A DNA stretch of 32,594 nucleotides, from NCBI GenBank assembly GCA_003233305.1, contig QILI01000001.1, forward strand, positions 1 to 32,594, given 5' to 3'. A model generated the notes under the pieces. The model ran no database searches. It was given only the letters and a program-made list of their open reading frames with translations, and was not told the DNA's origin. The DNA comes from Mizugakiibacter sp. Lineage in GTDB: Bacteria; Pseudomonadota; Gammaproteobacteria; Xanthomonadales; Rhodanobacteraceae. The translations under genes and the position numbers were made by a program. Positions 1 through 12,276 of the stretch are shown piece after piece (position 1 is the first letter of the stretch; every line of letters begins with the position of its first letter).

Positions 1-29
1 CCTTCGATCCCATTGAGAAGCGCGGCTGA
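1..29 (+). CDS. Possible 3' end of a gene entering from the left
   Basis: In the third forward frame the first codons read FDPIEKRG and then stop at TGA 27-29. A hairpin follows about 30 bases later, which would suit the end of a plus-strand gene. Frame 1 is also open, up to a TAA at 73-75 inside the hairpin, so the choice of frame is inference. Eight residues are too few to name a family. Confidence 0.25.
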
Positions 30-61
30 AAATATCGAGGATCTTACTGTTTGGTTCTACC

Positions 62-87
62 TACCCGGGTGCTAAAACACCCGGGTA
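62..87. terminator. Perfect 10-bp hairpin, possible terminator
   Basis: Positions 62-71 and 78-87 are perfect inverted complements (TACCCGGGTG and CACCCGGGTA) around a six-base loop. This is a strong GC-rich stem. No run of T follows on either strand, so it is not a textbook intrinsic terminator. It could end transcription of a gene lying to the left of the window or protect its mRNA 3' end. Confidence 0.35.
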
Positions 88-530
88 TTGTTATACCGGC
101 ATGCCATTATGCGGGTTGGGTTCAACCACTATATGGTTGGATGCCGCTAGGTATGGGGTCACGAAGTTAAGAGTACTTGGCAATTCTGCACTTGCACAAA
201 TGTATATTATGTAAAATACGATAAATATTAAGCAAATATAAGGATGCCGCGAAAAACCCATCGCCAGTTATTCAAGTACCCAATCGCTACCGGGTAGATA
301 AGCGTGGAAGGAGCGCCGCAGCTTTTAAGAGCTACCCACGGGCAAATCTGCACGCACGTCCTCACAAGGCCCTGTATTCCCACCTTCCTTTTATGTTCCC
401 CCAACTGGAAGGCTCGCCATATTTTGATTTTTATAAGCGTAGACCTATCGGGGCCTGGTACGGGGCAATTGTTACCCCAAAAGGCCCGGTTTATATCCTG
501 TTTAAGTAATACAGATAGGTTGTTGTTTTT
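88..530. other. 443-base stretch without a convincing gene
   Basis: Open frames here (minus 228-545, plus 304-594) have no recognisable domain, and both run into the tRNA. Their compositions look like chance translation. A six-base stem (123-128 with 134-139) is the only structure I see. The stretch is AT-rich around 180-240, unlike the flanking genes. No promoter, operator or repeat family was recognised. Confidence 0.5.
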
Positions 531-605
531 TGGTGGGCGGTACAAGGATCGAACTTGTGACCCCTGCCGTGTGAAGGCAGTGCTCTACCGCTGAGCTAAC
601 CGCCC
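531..605 (-). tRNA. tRNA-Val (anticodon CAC)
   Basis: On the minus strand the sequence folds as a cloverleaf. The 7-bp acceptor stem starts GGGCGGU at 605 and pairs with ACCGCCC at 541-535. The D-arm carries AGCTCAGCGGTAGAGC. The anticodon stem CTGCC/GGCAG holds loop TTCACAC, giving anticodon CAC, which reads GUG valine codons. The T-loop TTCGATC follows. Discriminator A is at 534 and CCA is encoded at 533-531, so nucleotidyltransferase addition is not needed. A -35/-10 pair lies just upstream. Confidence 0.95.
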
Positions 606-615
606 AAAGTCTAAT

Positions 616-644
616 AGTTTAAGGATGCTATCGATCTTGGTCAA
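616..644 (-). promoter_or_regulatory. Sigma70-type promoter of tRNA-Val
   Basis: On the minus strand TTGACC (644-639) is the -35 box and TAAACT (621-616) the -10 box, with a 17-base spacer. The -10 box ends ten bases before the first tRNA base, so initiation about seven bases downstream of it would leave a leader of a few nucleotides for RNase P. The discriminator is A/T-rich, unlike the GC-rich discriminators usual for stringently controlled stable RNA promoters. Confidence 0.7.
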
Positions 645-755
645 CCGTATGCATTCGTTCCGGACCTGCACCGTATCTAGAATAAGAGGCAGCCAGTAGG
701 TGTTTCGTTTAGAACAGAAAAATAGAAAAAGTCAATTACCTAAGACCTAAAACTA

Positions 756-1178
756 CTACAGATTCAACAGTATGCTGACAGCGGATTCCAGTGAGGTCAA
801 TCCAGCGGCGAGGCCGAGCTCCAGCGCTTGTCCCGGGGGATAGCCCATTTCCCAGGCAGCGGCCAAGGCCAACAGTGCTCCTACCCGGTTACCCGTCGCG
901 CAATAGATCAGCACGGGCTCATTACCTTCGATAGCCTGCATCAGCTCACGAGCATGCTCACGGTCCAGGTCCTTAGAGCTGGCAACCGGAATGCAGAGAT
1001 ACTGCAGCTGCAGTTCGGCAGCTACCACGGCCTGATCCCAGCCTACCCATTCCGAGATGGGGCGAAGGTTGATAACGCGCGAGATACCCGCTTCCTTGCA
1101 AGCCTGCAGATCTATTCTCTGTGGCTGGCCCATACAATAGAGCCGGCCTTGAACCCGTCTCGCCTTTAAAATATCCAT
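756..1178 (-). CDS. DUF442-type phosphatase-like protein (BLH phosphatase domain family)
   Basis: A 140-residue soluble protein resembling the DUF442 / beta-lactamase-hydrolase-like phosphatase family, which has a compact cysteine-phosphatase fold. The P-loop-like motif is CATGNR (Cys93 to Arg98) followed by VGALLALAAAW. The spacing is C-x4-R, as in other members I recall, not the classical C-x5-R. An early GQP and an INLRP segment also fit. The substrate is unknown; some relatives are linked to sulfide oxidation. The frame opens further upstream (to 1247), but ATG at 1178 has GAGGTG five to eight bases before it and gives the family length. It stands alone between the tRNA and kdkA. Confidence 0.75.
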   Translation of the reverse strand: MDILKARRVQGRLYCMGQPQRIDLQACKEAGISRVINLRPISEWVGWDQAVVAAELQLQYLCIPVASSKDLDREHARELMQAIEGNEPVLIYCATGNRVGALLALAAAWEMGYPPGQALELGLAAGLTSLESAVSILLNL

Positions 1179-1452
1179 GGACACCTCGATACACCTAACT
1201 GTTCGGCCCGTCTGCTGAGTGTGTTCAAGATACCCTATTCTCGCCAAGAAACCGTACGCGTATAGTCGCTAACTCTAATTTACCGATGATTCATATACAG
1301 GTGTACTCGCTACAATGTACTCAGAGTGCAATTTGAAGTATTCGCCAAAATAATCGGGTAAGCTTGAGCCGTATCGACTCACTGGCTACAGATGAGTGGA
1401 ATCCTCAAGCTCCACATCAGACCAACACAAAAAGAAACCGGTCCAGGTAACC

Positions 1453-2190
1453 TCATGGCCGCTCCATTTCTATCCAGTACGAGGCCTGCAACTCATTCCA
1501 GCACGGCTGCAATTGTTCTGCAGGAGTTCCGACAAGTGCTAACAGCTTGAGCAACGAACGCTTCAATCGCGCCAGGTTGGCCTGTTGCCATGAGCCGCTG
1601 GGATTACGCATACGCCCCCGGTCGAAGTCGATCAGGTAAACTCGATTTTCATTGTAAAGGATGTTGTGTGCATTGAGATCAGCGTGGTATACGCCTGAAG
1701 CATGAAAACGGGCCACCGTACGGCCAATATTTGCAAAATCTGCCAGGCTGCAACGTTCGTCGAGTATATGTTCGGCCAGAGTTTTTGCTCCCGGTAGGAA
1801 CCGGGTAATCAGATCAGCCGTGTACACGGCTCCATGACGAACATAACGCGCGGCAATCGGTTGAGGCACAGGTAAATTACGGCGATATATGGTATCCAGC
1901 AAGCGAAATTCGGTAAAGCTACGGCAATGACTTTGACCGGTCCACAGATAGCGTTCACCAAGCAACCTGGCCACCGCCCCACCACGCCGATAATGACGCA
2001 ACACCAGGTCTCCAGAAGTTGTGAACAATCTACCTACACCACCACGACCTCCAGGTACCGGTTGCAAAAGTCCCTGCTGGCTCCACCAATCCGGCTCGAA
2101 CCACTCGGCACCCACTTGAGTTGCAAGCCCGGCGTCAACCAGAATGGCTCCACTAGATGTGACGAGCGTATGTGGATCCGCTTTCGACAT
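1453..2190 (-). CDS. kdkA: 3-deoxy-D-manno-octulosonic acid (KDO) kinase
   Basis: KdkA phosphorylates KDO on KDO-lipid A with ATP at the cytoplasmic face of the inner membrane, during LPS core assembly. The 245-residue product has the atypical kinase pattern of the KdkA/WaaP family: an ATP-site lysine replaced or shifted within VLRHYRRGG (63-71), the catalytic loop HADLNAHN (169-176) and metal-binding DFDRG (188-192). Length matches the Haemophilus-type enzyme. The open frame extends to 2307, but ATG at 2190 follows AGAGG and gives the normal N terminus. It is divergent from a GT9 glycosyltransferase 38 bp away, which fits a shared role in LPS inner core synthesis. The call from motifs is firm. 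Single-KDO core chemistry is inference. Confidence 0.9.
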   Translation of the reverse strand: MSKADPHTLVTSSGAILVDAGLATQVGAEWFEPDWWSQQGLLQPVPGGRGGVGRLFTTSGDLVLRHYRRGGAVARLLGERYLWTGQSHCRSFTEFRLLDTIYRRNLPVPQPIAARYVRHGAVYTADLITRFLPGAKTLAEHILDERCSLADFANIGRTVARFHASGVYHADLNAHNILYNENRVYLIDFDRGRMRNPSGSWQQANLARLKRSLLKLLALVGTPAEQLQPCWNELQASYWIEMERP

Positions 2191-2228
2191 GATCACTAAA
2201 CCTCTTTCCCTGCAAGTGTAGCAAGCTG

Positions 2229-3281
2229 ATGCAAAAATCCGCACCTTTACGCTCAATTTGTCTACTCCGAACCTCAGCATTGGGCGATGTGACCCACGTC
2301 GTCCCACTTCTGCATACCCTGCGCAAGGGGTTTCCCGATGCCCACATCACCTGGATCATTGGCAAACTTGAACAACGCTTGCTAGCCGGAATGGAGGGAG
2401 TCGAATTCGTTGTATTCGATAAATCCAGAGGCCTGGATGGTTTCCGCAAAGTTCGACGAACCCTGCATGGGCAGCGCTTTGATGCCTTGTTGCACATGCA
2501 GGTTGCGCTGCGCTCCAATCTACTGAGCCTGGCTGTGCACAGCGATCGGCGCATCGGTTATGACCACGCTCGCAGCAAGGACCTGCATGGTTGCTTTGTT
2601 CGGGAACGTATCGCCGCAAGTCGGCACCAACATGTGCTGGATGCCATGGGCAGCTTCGTCAGCCCACTGGGACTCGAATCCCTGCCGGTGTACTGGGATT
2701 TACCTGTTGCCGAGGCCGACCACGCCTGGGCTGCCACCCAACTGCACACTGGACAGCGTTGGTTATTGATCAATGCGGTATCCAGCCATGCCCTGCGCAA
2801 CTGGCGTGCAGAACGCTATGCCGCCGTGGCCGATCATGCCATCACCGCCTTGGGTTGGAGGGTGGCCCTGACGGGCGGCCCAGGCCCCCATGAACGTGCC
2901 CTGGGTGATGCAATTCTTGGCAGTATGCGGGAGACTCCTCTGGATCTAATCGGACGCGACACATTGAAACGGGCTCTGGCTTTGTATGCGAGAGCCGATG
3001 CGCTGCTCACCCCCGACTCCGGACCGATGCACATGGCTAACGCCATGGGCACCCCGGTGCTCGGTTTACATGCCGCCTCCAACCCCGACCGTTCAGGCCC
3101 TTACTCAGATCGTCGTTGGTGTGTGAACGCCTACCCCGAAGCAGCCCGCAAGTATCGGCATTGCGAAGCCTATGAGTTGCGCTGGGGCAGCAAGCTTGAA
3201 TACCCCGGGGTGATGGATCTGGTCACCGTAGATGCCGTTGTCGAGCGACTGGAAGCGCTAGCGCAATCACTGAGTGAGTAG
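2229..3281 (+). CDS. Glycosyltransferase family 9, heptosyltransferase-like
   Basis: This 350-residue protein belongs to the ADP-heptose:LPS heptosyltransferase (GT9) family, GT-B fold, acting on the inner core in the cytoplasm. The N-terminal acceptor-side motif is RTSALGDVTHVVPLL, with the likely catalytic Asp20. The C-terminal donor-binding motif is TPDSGPMHMANAMGTPVLGL around residues 261-280, followed by the SNPDRSGPY segment typical of WaaC/WaaF-like enzymes. Whether it is heptosyltransferase I, II or a later one cannot be read from sequence alone. Position opposite kdkA supports an inner core role. No strong Shine-Dalgarno precedes ATG 2229. It converges on the DUF6165 gene with 19 bp between stops. 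Confidence 0.88.
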   Translation: MQKSAPLRSICLLRTSALGDVTHVVPLLHTLRKGFPDAHITWIIGKLEQRLLAGMEGVEFVVFDKSRGLDGFRKVRRTLHGQRFDALLHMQVALRSNLLSLAVHSDRRIGYDHARSKDLHGCFVRERIAASRHQHVLDAMGSFVSPLGLESLPVYWDLPVAEADHAWAATQLHTGQRWLLINAVSSHALRNWRAERYAAVADHAITALGWRVALTGGPGPHERALGDAILGSMRETPLDLIGRDTLKRALALYARADALLTPDSGPMHMANAMGTPVLGLHAASNPDRSGPYSDRRWCVNAYPEAARKYRHCEAYELRWGSKLEYPGVMDLVTVDAVVERLEALAQSLSE

Positions 3282-3300
3282 ATCAATATATAGTTTTATA

Positions 3301-3702
3301 TCAACCTGTTGAACGATATTGTTGATATGATTTCTCTTCGACAAGACGAGACCCGAGCTGCAGGTTGATAGCGCGTTTGATGGCCGCTCGTTCATCGTTA
3401 CGAATATAGACTGAGCGCGCCAATTCGATAAATTCCGCATCGAAAGCAGCGTCGCGTTCCTTCATGCGAATGCGATCTTCAATATCCCACAAGGCTTCGT
3501 TAACCGCCTTGAGCGCATCACGTTCCTCATCAAGTGCAGCACGAGAAGCCGGATGCCGTGACCAGGTCGTACGTAGCAACTCCAGCTCATCCTCGATGTT
3601 GGCACGTTTGCCTGGGTCAGCGATGCGCTGGTACTTAATCTCCAAAATAGCCATCTTGTCCAGCAACTCACCATAGGAAACCGGCACCTGGATCTCGCTC
3701 AT
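3301..3702 (-). CDS. DUF6165 family protein
   Basis: A 133-residue, highly charged, helical protein. The opening IQVPVSYGELLDKMAILEIKY and the central IEDRIRMKE are hallmarks I associate with DUF6165, a family often found near LPS or glycosyltransferase genes but of unknown function. The charged heptad-like pattern (residues 12-100) suggests coiled coil; there is no signal peptide or membrane segment. GAAGGAAAG precedes ATG 3702. It lies 19 bp downstream of orn on the same strand, so the two are probably co-transcribed, and it converges on the GT9 gene. A helper role in LPS assembly is inference from neighbours. Confidence 0.75.
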   Translation of the reverse strand: MSEIQVPVSYGELLDKMAILEIKYQRIADPGKRANIEDELELLRTTWSRHPASRAALDEERDALKAVNEALWDIEDRIRMKERDAAFDAEFIELARSVYIRNDERAAIKRAINLQLGSRLVEEKSYQQYRSTG

Positions 3703-3721
3703 AAGTATCTTTCCTTCACTA

Positions 3722-4291
3722 TCAGTTTATGGATGAACTAACCGGTGTTTTGGATGGCCTGAACAAGTGCTCCCGGTAGTAGCGTAATTCGGCAATGGAA
3801 TCGTGGATATCGCTGAGTGCTGTATGTGCCGACACCTTATCGCAGCCATGCAATACCTCGGGCGCCCAACGCTTTGCCAACTCTTTGATGGTGGAAACAT
3901 CGATATGCCGGTAATGAAAATAGCGTTCCAGTGTAGGCATTTGCCGGTGCATGAAACGGCGATCCTGGCAGATCGAATTTCCGCACATCGGTGATTTTCC
4001 GCTGGGTACCCACGACTGCAGAAAATCCAGTGTGTTCTGCTCAGCCGTAGTATGGTCAACCGCTGCCGCAAGCACCCTGTCCCACAGGCCGGACTTGCGG
4101 TGCTGATTTCGATTCCAGCTATCCATGTCCTGCAACCGCTCCAGTGGGTGGGCAATGGCGAAGACCGGCCCTTCGGCCAACACCTTGAGTTCCCGGTCAG
4201 TCACCACGCAGGCGATTTCAAGAATCGAATCCGTGTCCGTGTCCAGCCCAGTCATCTCCAGATCGATCCAGATCAGGTTGTCATCATGCAC
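3722..4291 (-). CDS. orn: Oligoribonuclease
   Basis: Orn is the 3'-5' exoribonuclease that degrades dinucleotides, including pGpG from c-di-GMP breakdown. The product keeps the DEDDh set: Asp10 and Glu12 in IDLEMTGL, Asp110 in CGNSICQD, His156 and Asp161 in HTALSDI. The family N terminus begins just before [12 protein letters not shown], so GTG at 4291 is chosen, giving 189 residues (E. coli has 181). The longer frame to 4447 would run into the start of divergent sbcB and adds non-homologous residues. No clear Shine-Dalgarno precedes this GTG, so the exact start is uncertain. The 99-bp gap to sbcB should hold both promoters. Confidence 0.93.
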   Translation of the reverse strand: MHDDNLIWIDLEMTGLDTDTDSILEIACVVTDRELKVLAEGPVFAIAHPLERLQDMDSWNRNQHRKSGLWDRVLAAAVDHTTAEQNTLDFLQSWVPSGKSPMCGNSICQDRRFMHRQMPTLERYFHYRHIDVSTIKELAKRWAPEVLHGCDKVSAHTALSDIHDSIAELRYYREHLFRPSKTPVSSSIN

Positions 4292-4390
4292 AATAACAGC
4301 GCCCAGATTGCTTGCCTCCAAGTTTAGCAGCACCAGCAGTCTGATCAGGAATGCGCTAGCCTGTGGCGAATCTGCAAGACTGGGCCGGAC

Positions 4391-5848
4391 ATGGCAGAAC
4401 ACACCTTTTTCTGGCACGACTACGAAACCTTCGGGATTGATCCACAACGGGATCGACCGGCACAGTTTGCCGGCCTACGCACCGATAGCAATCTGCAGAT
4501 CATAGGCGAACCGGTAAACGTGCTGTGCAAACCGGCCCCCGATGTACTACCCCACCCCGATGCCTGTCTGATCACCGGCATTACTCCGCAACAGACCGAA
4601 CGGGAAGGTTTGATTGAACCCGAATTTGCCACGATCGTGCAAACTGAGCTGGGGAAGCCCGGCACCTGCGGGGTCGGCTGGAATTCACTACGCTTTGATG
4701 ATGCCTTCACCCGCAATCTGCTGTACCGCAACTTCCATGATCCCTATGCACGCGAATGGCGCAACGGCAACAGTCGCTGGGATCTGATCGATCTGGCGCG
4801 GATGACCTACGCATTGAGACCTACTGGCATGACCTGGCCGTTGCGTGATGATGGTGCACCCAGTTTCAAGCTTGAACATCTGGCCAACGCTAACGGGGCT
4901 TCACCTCGGCATGCCCACGATGCTTTGTCCGATGTGGAATCGCTGCTCGCCATAGCCCGTAAACTACGTGCCGCACAACCGCGTCTATGGGACTGGTACT
5001 ACCGTTTACGCCGCAAAAATGAAGTCTTCGGTCTGCTCGATATCGCCCATATGAAGCCTCTGGTACATGTGTCACAGCGCTATCCAGCCCATCGAGGCTG
5101 CCTTGCCATTATCGTTCCCCTGGCGGCACATCCCAGCCAAGCCAATGCCGTCATCGTCGCGGATCTTGGCCTGGACCCGACGAGCTGGATGCATCGATCA
5201 CCCGAAGAACTGGCTGAACGTCTGTATACGCCACGTGCCGATCTTCCCGAAGATATCGAACGGGCTCCACTGAAACTAATACGGGCCAATGCCTCGCCGG
5301 CCCTGGCTCCGTTGAGCGTTCTCAAAGGTGTGGACTTAAAACGGATTGAACTCGATCTGCAGAAGAATCTCGACCACTTGGAGCCATTGCGCCAATGTGA
5401 TGGCTTAGCCGAACGGCTACGCACCCTGTACGCGAACGACACTCAGCAAGCCCCCACCGACCCGGAGCTGGCCCTGTACGATGCCATGCCTAATGATGCT
5501 GACCTGACGGTCATGTCAAGAGTGCGCGCCTCAGCTCCGGCACAACTGGGAGAGCTGGCCCGCGCCTTTCGAGACCCGCGCTACACGGAGTTGCTGTTCC
5601 GCTACCGGGCACGCTACTGGCCGGCAACACTCGAGGCTGCCGAACAGGACCGCTGGCGGCAATTTCGACAAGACCGGCTGACCCGTGAAACACCCTTGAC
5701 CACGCTGACTGTAGAAACTGGCCTTGCCCGTATCGATGAACTGCGCTCTCAACCCGGACTGGCCTTGGCCGCCACGCCGGTACTCGATCAGCTGGAAGAC
5801 TGGATCCGCAAGCTGGCATGTGAAGTCAACGGCATCCAACCGACTTGA
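4391..5848 (+). CDS. sbcB: Exodeoxyribonuclease I
   Basis: ExoI degrades single-stranded DNA 3'-5' and acts in recombination and mismatch repair. The 485 residues start with the DEDDh exonuclease domain: WHDYETFG (Asp10, Glu12), WNSLRFDD (97-104), SFKLEHL (158-164) and HDALSDVES (His176, Asp181). The ExoI-specific SH3-like and helical C-terminal regions follow (about 200-485). Length agrees with E. coli ExoI (475). It is divergent from orn and converges on the acyltransferase fusion 84 bp away. Nothing looks disrupted. Confidence 0.95.
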   Translation: MAEHTFFWHDYETFGIDPQRDRPAQFAGLRTDSNLQIIGEPVNVLCKPAPDVLPHPDACLITGITPQQTEREGLIEPEFATIVQTELGKPGTCGVGWNSLRFDDAFTRNLLYRNFHDPYAREWRNGNSRWDLIDLARMTYALRPTGMTWPLRDDGAPSFKLEHLANANGASPRHAHDALSDVESLLAIARKLRAAQPRLWDWYYRLRRKNEVFGLLDIAHMKPLVHVSQRYPAHRGCLAIIVPLAAHPSQANAVIVADLGLDPTSWMHRSPEELAERLYTPRADLPEDIERAPLKLIRANASPALAPLSVLKGVDLKRIELDLQKNLDHLEPLRQCDGLAERLRTLYANDTQQAPTDPELALYDAMPNDADLTVMSRVRASAPAQLGELARAFRDPRYTELLFRYRARYWPATLEAAEQDRWRQFRQDRLTRETPLTTLTVETGLARIDELRSQPGLALAATPVLDQLEDWIRKLACEVNGIQPT

Positions 5849-5932
5849 TGGTTTACCTCAACCGTCTACAACGTCGGGGGTGGCATCGTTCCCCACAATA
5901 GCCGCGGCCCGTCACCAGCCTGCATACCGGAA

Positions 5933-7840
5933 TCATAGCCGATAGGTGTCGGCAGTTTCGACGACGACCCCGTCCTGTATCAGTTGCAGGCTTCTGAATC
6001 GCTCACTGATTGTTGCGGTAGTCAGCGGGTGCAGAAAAATCATGCTACCGAGTTCCAGATGACCTTCGTAACGAATGGGGAGTTGTTCCACACCGCTCCC
6101 CTGCAACGCATCCAGACTCGCACCCTGCGGCAAATATGGCTGCGGTAACAACTCCCGACCGGCTGCCATTGATGCAGCGGCCCCCTCCCCCTGACATGCA
6201 TAACGGTCATGATCCGGCTGGCGGATAATTTCTGTTGCATAACCTACCGCCGGCGTAACCATCCCATCACTGGGATCGAACCCGTATAAGGCCCGACCCA
6301 CGGTAATTTCGGTTACTGCTGAATGACCGGCATTGAATTCAACCGTGCTCACCCCACCACAGTTGACCAGTGCATCGCCATGGCCATGGGTGCGCAAGGC
6401 ATCAACCATGGCCTGCCGGCGCTCGCCCAGTCGCACAGCCTTGTGGGCTGTTAGAGACGCATCATCATCATCGTTGTCCGGCGATAACCATTCAGCGAGA
6501 TGATTGCGATAGTTATCGTAGGTGAGTACCCCACGAAAACGGGTTCCGGGACGTATGTCGATAGCCTGCACCAGTTGTAACAGCATGTCGGCCGAACGGA
6601 TTGGTGAGCGGCGACCTGGACCCTTCAGACTGTCCCAGGCCACCGACATGTCTATTTCAATACACAACGGAACGACCACCCCCATCCGTATCGCTGCTTG
6701 GGCAACATGCTCGAGATGTCGGGGTGAATCAACCGTGAGGGTAATGTTGTGGCCTGCCGCAATGGCTGCACAGGCCTGATTAAGCGCATCCGTTTGCAAT
6801 GTCGGATAGGCGACCAAAAAGTCCTTCAAGTCAGTTATATGCGTCAGGTACAAGGCTTCAGCAATACTCATGCAGCGTACCCCATGAAAGCGGGCATTCG
6901 AGCGCATCACCCGTTGCATGATTTCGGGACATCGGAGCAAGCTTGCATCCACACGCAGTTTCTTACCGCCACTGCGCTTTAACAGGGAACGAATGTTGCG
7001 CTCCAGCAGGTTGAGGTCTACATAGGCCTGTGGCAACGGCAGGTTTGCAAGGGCGCTGCAGTAATAGGCATAACCGAAAGGTGTACGAGCCTGCTCAGGG
7101 GTACGCCGTTTGAGCAGTCGCGACATAACCGCTTCGGCCCGGTCACGCAGACGATCAGCCGCTTGGCGGCTCCGCCCGTCAGGCTGAACCGGTAGCGACA
7201 CACGAATCGAAAGCACCCCTGGCCAGGGTAGAAAGCGCTCCTCCGGGAGAATTTTTCGGGTACCTTCAATCGCCACGGGAACGATGGGAACCGAGGCCTT
7301 GGAGGCAAGATAGAACGCGCCATCACGAAACGGTAACAGCCCGCTGTCAGTAGAGAAGGTCCCTTCTGGAAACATCGCCAGGGATTCACCAGCAATCAGG
7401 GCAGAGAGAAGACGCCTTGCATCGCGGCCAGCGCGAGCGGTTGGCTCCCGCTCAACGAAACGCTCGCCGATACGGCGCAGAAACCAGCCGAGTATGGCAA
7501 CTTCGGCAATTTCATGCTTGATCACGGCAGAAAAACGTGGCGGCAAGGCGGCAATCAGAATCAGTCCATCAAGATAGCTGCGGTGATTGGCAATCACGAT
7601 GCAGGGTCCCTCTGGTAGACGAGCGAGACCATGCACGCGATAGGGCATCGCTGCTGCAAAAAACAGTCCTCTCAAGGTCCAGCGTGACACTCGTTTACGC
7701 ATACCAATGGTCGGCATAATAAGAGCCAAAAACCCGCCACTGAACAGAAATACCCCGATTACGACGACTGCGTAGATGCCATAGAGACTGTACAAAAAAA
7801 GAACGAGGGTGTTCTTGAGTCTGTTCATGGGCGAAGCCAC
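5933..7840 (-). CDS. PlsC-type acyltransferase fused to alanine-racemase-fold domain lacking the PLP lysine
   Basis: A 635-residue two-domain protein. Residues 10-45 are hydrophobic (one or two membrane helices). The PlsC-like 1-acylglycerol-3-phosphate acyltransferase domain (about 65-245) has NHRSYLD (85-91, the HX4D motif) and FPEGT (157-161). Residues 268-635 match the D-threonine aldolase / amino acid deaminase branch of the fold III alanine-racemase superfamily: YVDLNLLERNI, LVAYPT, RRSP, GVLTYD, VNCGGVSTVEF and a C-terminal beta domain ending in TYRL. At the lysine that normally binds PLP (RVASK-type motif) this protein reads RVDAS, with Ser300 encoded by AGC. The second domain is therefore probably not a PLP enzyme. 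GTG 7840 and ATG 7828 are both possible starts; neither has a good Shine-Dalgarno. The gene is alone on its strand here. Confidence 0.85.
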   Translation of the reverse strand: MASPMNRLKNTLVLFLYSLYGIYAVVVIGVFLFSGGFLALIMPTIGMRKRVSRWTLRGLFFAAAMPYRVHGLARLPEGPCIVIANHRSYLDGLILIAALPPRFSAVIKHEIAEVAILGWFLRRIGERFVEREPTARAGRDARRLLSALIAGESLAMFPEGTFSTDSGLLPFRDGAFYLASKASVPIVPVAIEGTRKILPEERFLPWPGVLSIRVSLPVQPDGRSRQAADRLRDRAEAVMSRLLKRRTPEQARTPFGYAYYCSALANLPLPQAYVDLNLLERNIRSLLKRSGGKKLRVDASLLRCPEIMQRVMRSNARFHGVRCMSIAEALYLTHITDLKDFLVAYPTLQTDALNQACAAIAAGHNITLTVDSPRHLEHVAQAAIRMGVVVPLCIEIDMSVAWDSLKGPGRRSPIRSADMLLQLVQAIDIRPGTRFRGVLTYDNYRNHLAEWLSPDNDDDDASLTAHKAVRLGERRQAMVDALRTHGHGDALVNCGGVSTVEFNAGHSAVTEITVGRALYGFDPSDGMVTPAVGYATEIIRQPDHDRYACQGEGAAASMAAGRELLPQPYLPQGASLDALQGSGVEQLPIRYEGHLELGSMIFLHPLTTATISERFRSLQLIQDGVVVETADTYRL

Positions 7841-8160
7841 GGTAGCAGGGTGTGAGTATGGATCGGAAGGTGAGACAGCTTGGGCAACCCGGGACAGCCC
7901 TAGATGGGGTTATGTGTGGTATTTGGTGTCCACTACAAAGTCTACGCTAGACTGCCAGCTGCTACTAGGTAATGCCAGCCAGGCTATGGGGGCTGCCAGT
8001 ACAGGTACGGTTGGGCCCTTACACCCTCTGTCTCGACCTACTTTTCGTAGCCATATCGCCGCATGTCGATTTCGTCATATTGTTACCATATCGATCATTT
8101 ATTAACCGTTGGTTTCACCTACAGCCACCGCGTCCACGCACCGGAACAACGTACCCATCT
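7829..8160. other. Divergent intergenic region of about 330 bases
   Basis: This lies between the acyltransferase fusion (minus) and the DUF2461 gene (plus). The forward frame from 7972 runs through it but does not match the DUF2461 family before 8161. Several short G+T-rich and CTGCCAG/TGCCAG repeats occur near 7960-8010, but no stable hairpin, riboswitch core or clear -35/-10 pair was seen. It must contain the promoters of both genes. Confidence 0.4.
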
Positions 8161-8847
8161 ATGTCTCAACCCTATTTCACCCCCCAGACCTTCCACTTTC
8201 TCGACCGGCTGGCCGTCCACAATGAGCGTCCCTGGTTCAAGGCCCATCAGGACGAATACGAAGCCCAGGTACGCGAGCCATTTCTGACACTCATTGCCAG
8301 TCTCGCTGAGCCACTGGCTACCATTAGTCCACATTTTCGTGCCGATCCACGCAAACTAGGCGGCTCACTGTTCCGCATCCAGCGCGATGTACGCTATTCC
8401 GCTAACAAACAGCCCTACAAAACCTGGGCCGGTGCCCGACTGTTTCACGAACGCAGACGGGAGCGCCCGGCGCCAAGCTTTTATCTGCACATCCAGCGCC
8501 ATAACTGCTTCGTTGGTGCGGGTATTTGGCATCCCGAAACAAAGACGCTACGTACGCTCCGCGATTTCATCGTCGACAACCCGGCTACCTGGACACAAAC
8601 CGTGCATAACCAGGCCTTCGAGCGTCGCTTCCAATTCTGGGGTGAGAGCTTGGTACGTACACCGCGTGGCTATGATCCCGATCACCCTTTGATCGAAGAT
8701 CTAAAACGCAAGAGCTTCGCTGTGGGTAAAAATCTCACTGATGATCTGGTCTGTAGTCCCCGCTTGCAGAGTAGCGTAGTGCGCAATTGCAAGGCCCTGG
8801 CACCGATGGTCGACTATCTTTGCGTGGCACTGGAATTGGAGTTTTGA
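8161..8847 (+). CDS. DUF2461 domain-containing protein (TIGR02453 family)
   Basis: A 228-residue soluble protein of the DUF2461/TIGR02453 family, function unknown. Family features seen are the opening FTPQTFHFLDRLAVHNERPWF, the central FRIQRDVRYSANKQPYKTWAG segment, FYLHIQ and GIWHPETKTL. The frame extends upstream to 7972, but homology begins at ATG 8161. No Shine-Dalgarno stands before it, so translation may be weak or leaderless. It converges on epmA. Confidence 0.88.
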   Translation: MSQPYFTPQTFHFLDRLAVHNERPWFKAHQDEYEAQVREPFLTLIASLAEPLATISPHFRADPRKLGGSLFRIQRDVRYSANKQPYKTWAGARLFHERRRERPAPSFYLHIQRHNCFVGAGIWHPETKTLRTLRDFIVDNPATWTQTVHNQAFERRFQFWGESLVRTPRGYDPDHPLIEDLKRKSFAVGKNLTDDLVCSPRLQSSVVRNCKALAPMVDYLCVALELEF

Positions 8848-8893
8848 GTATTCATTGCGACTGCAGCTATATCAACCCGACACCGACTCTGGA

Positions 8894-12276
<3,383 letters not shown>

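Noticed and set aside
228-545. Minus-strand 105-residue ORF next to the tRNA
   Set aside because: It begins inside the tRNA 3' end, lacks a Shine-Dalgarno and has no recognisable family features.
304-594. Forward 96-residue ORF ending in a KDRTCDPCRV-like peptide
   Set aside because: The C-terminal part is the antisense translation of tRNA-Val. The rest has no domain and no RBS.
7972-8160. N-terminal extension of the DUF2461 protein
   Set aside because: These residues do not resemble the family, and homology begins at the ATG at 8161.
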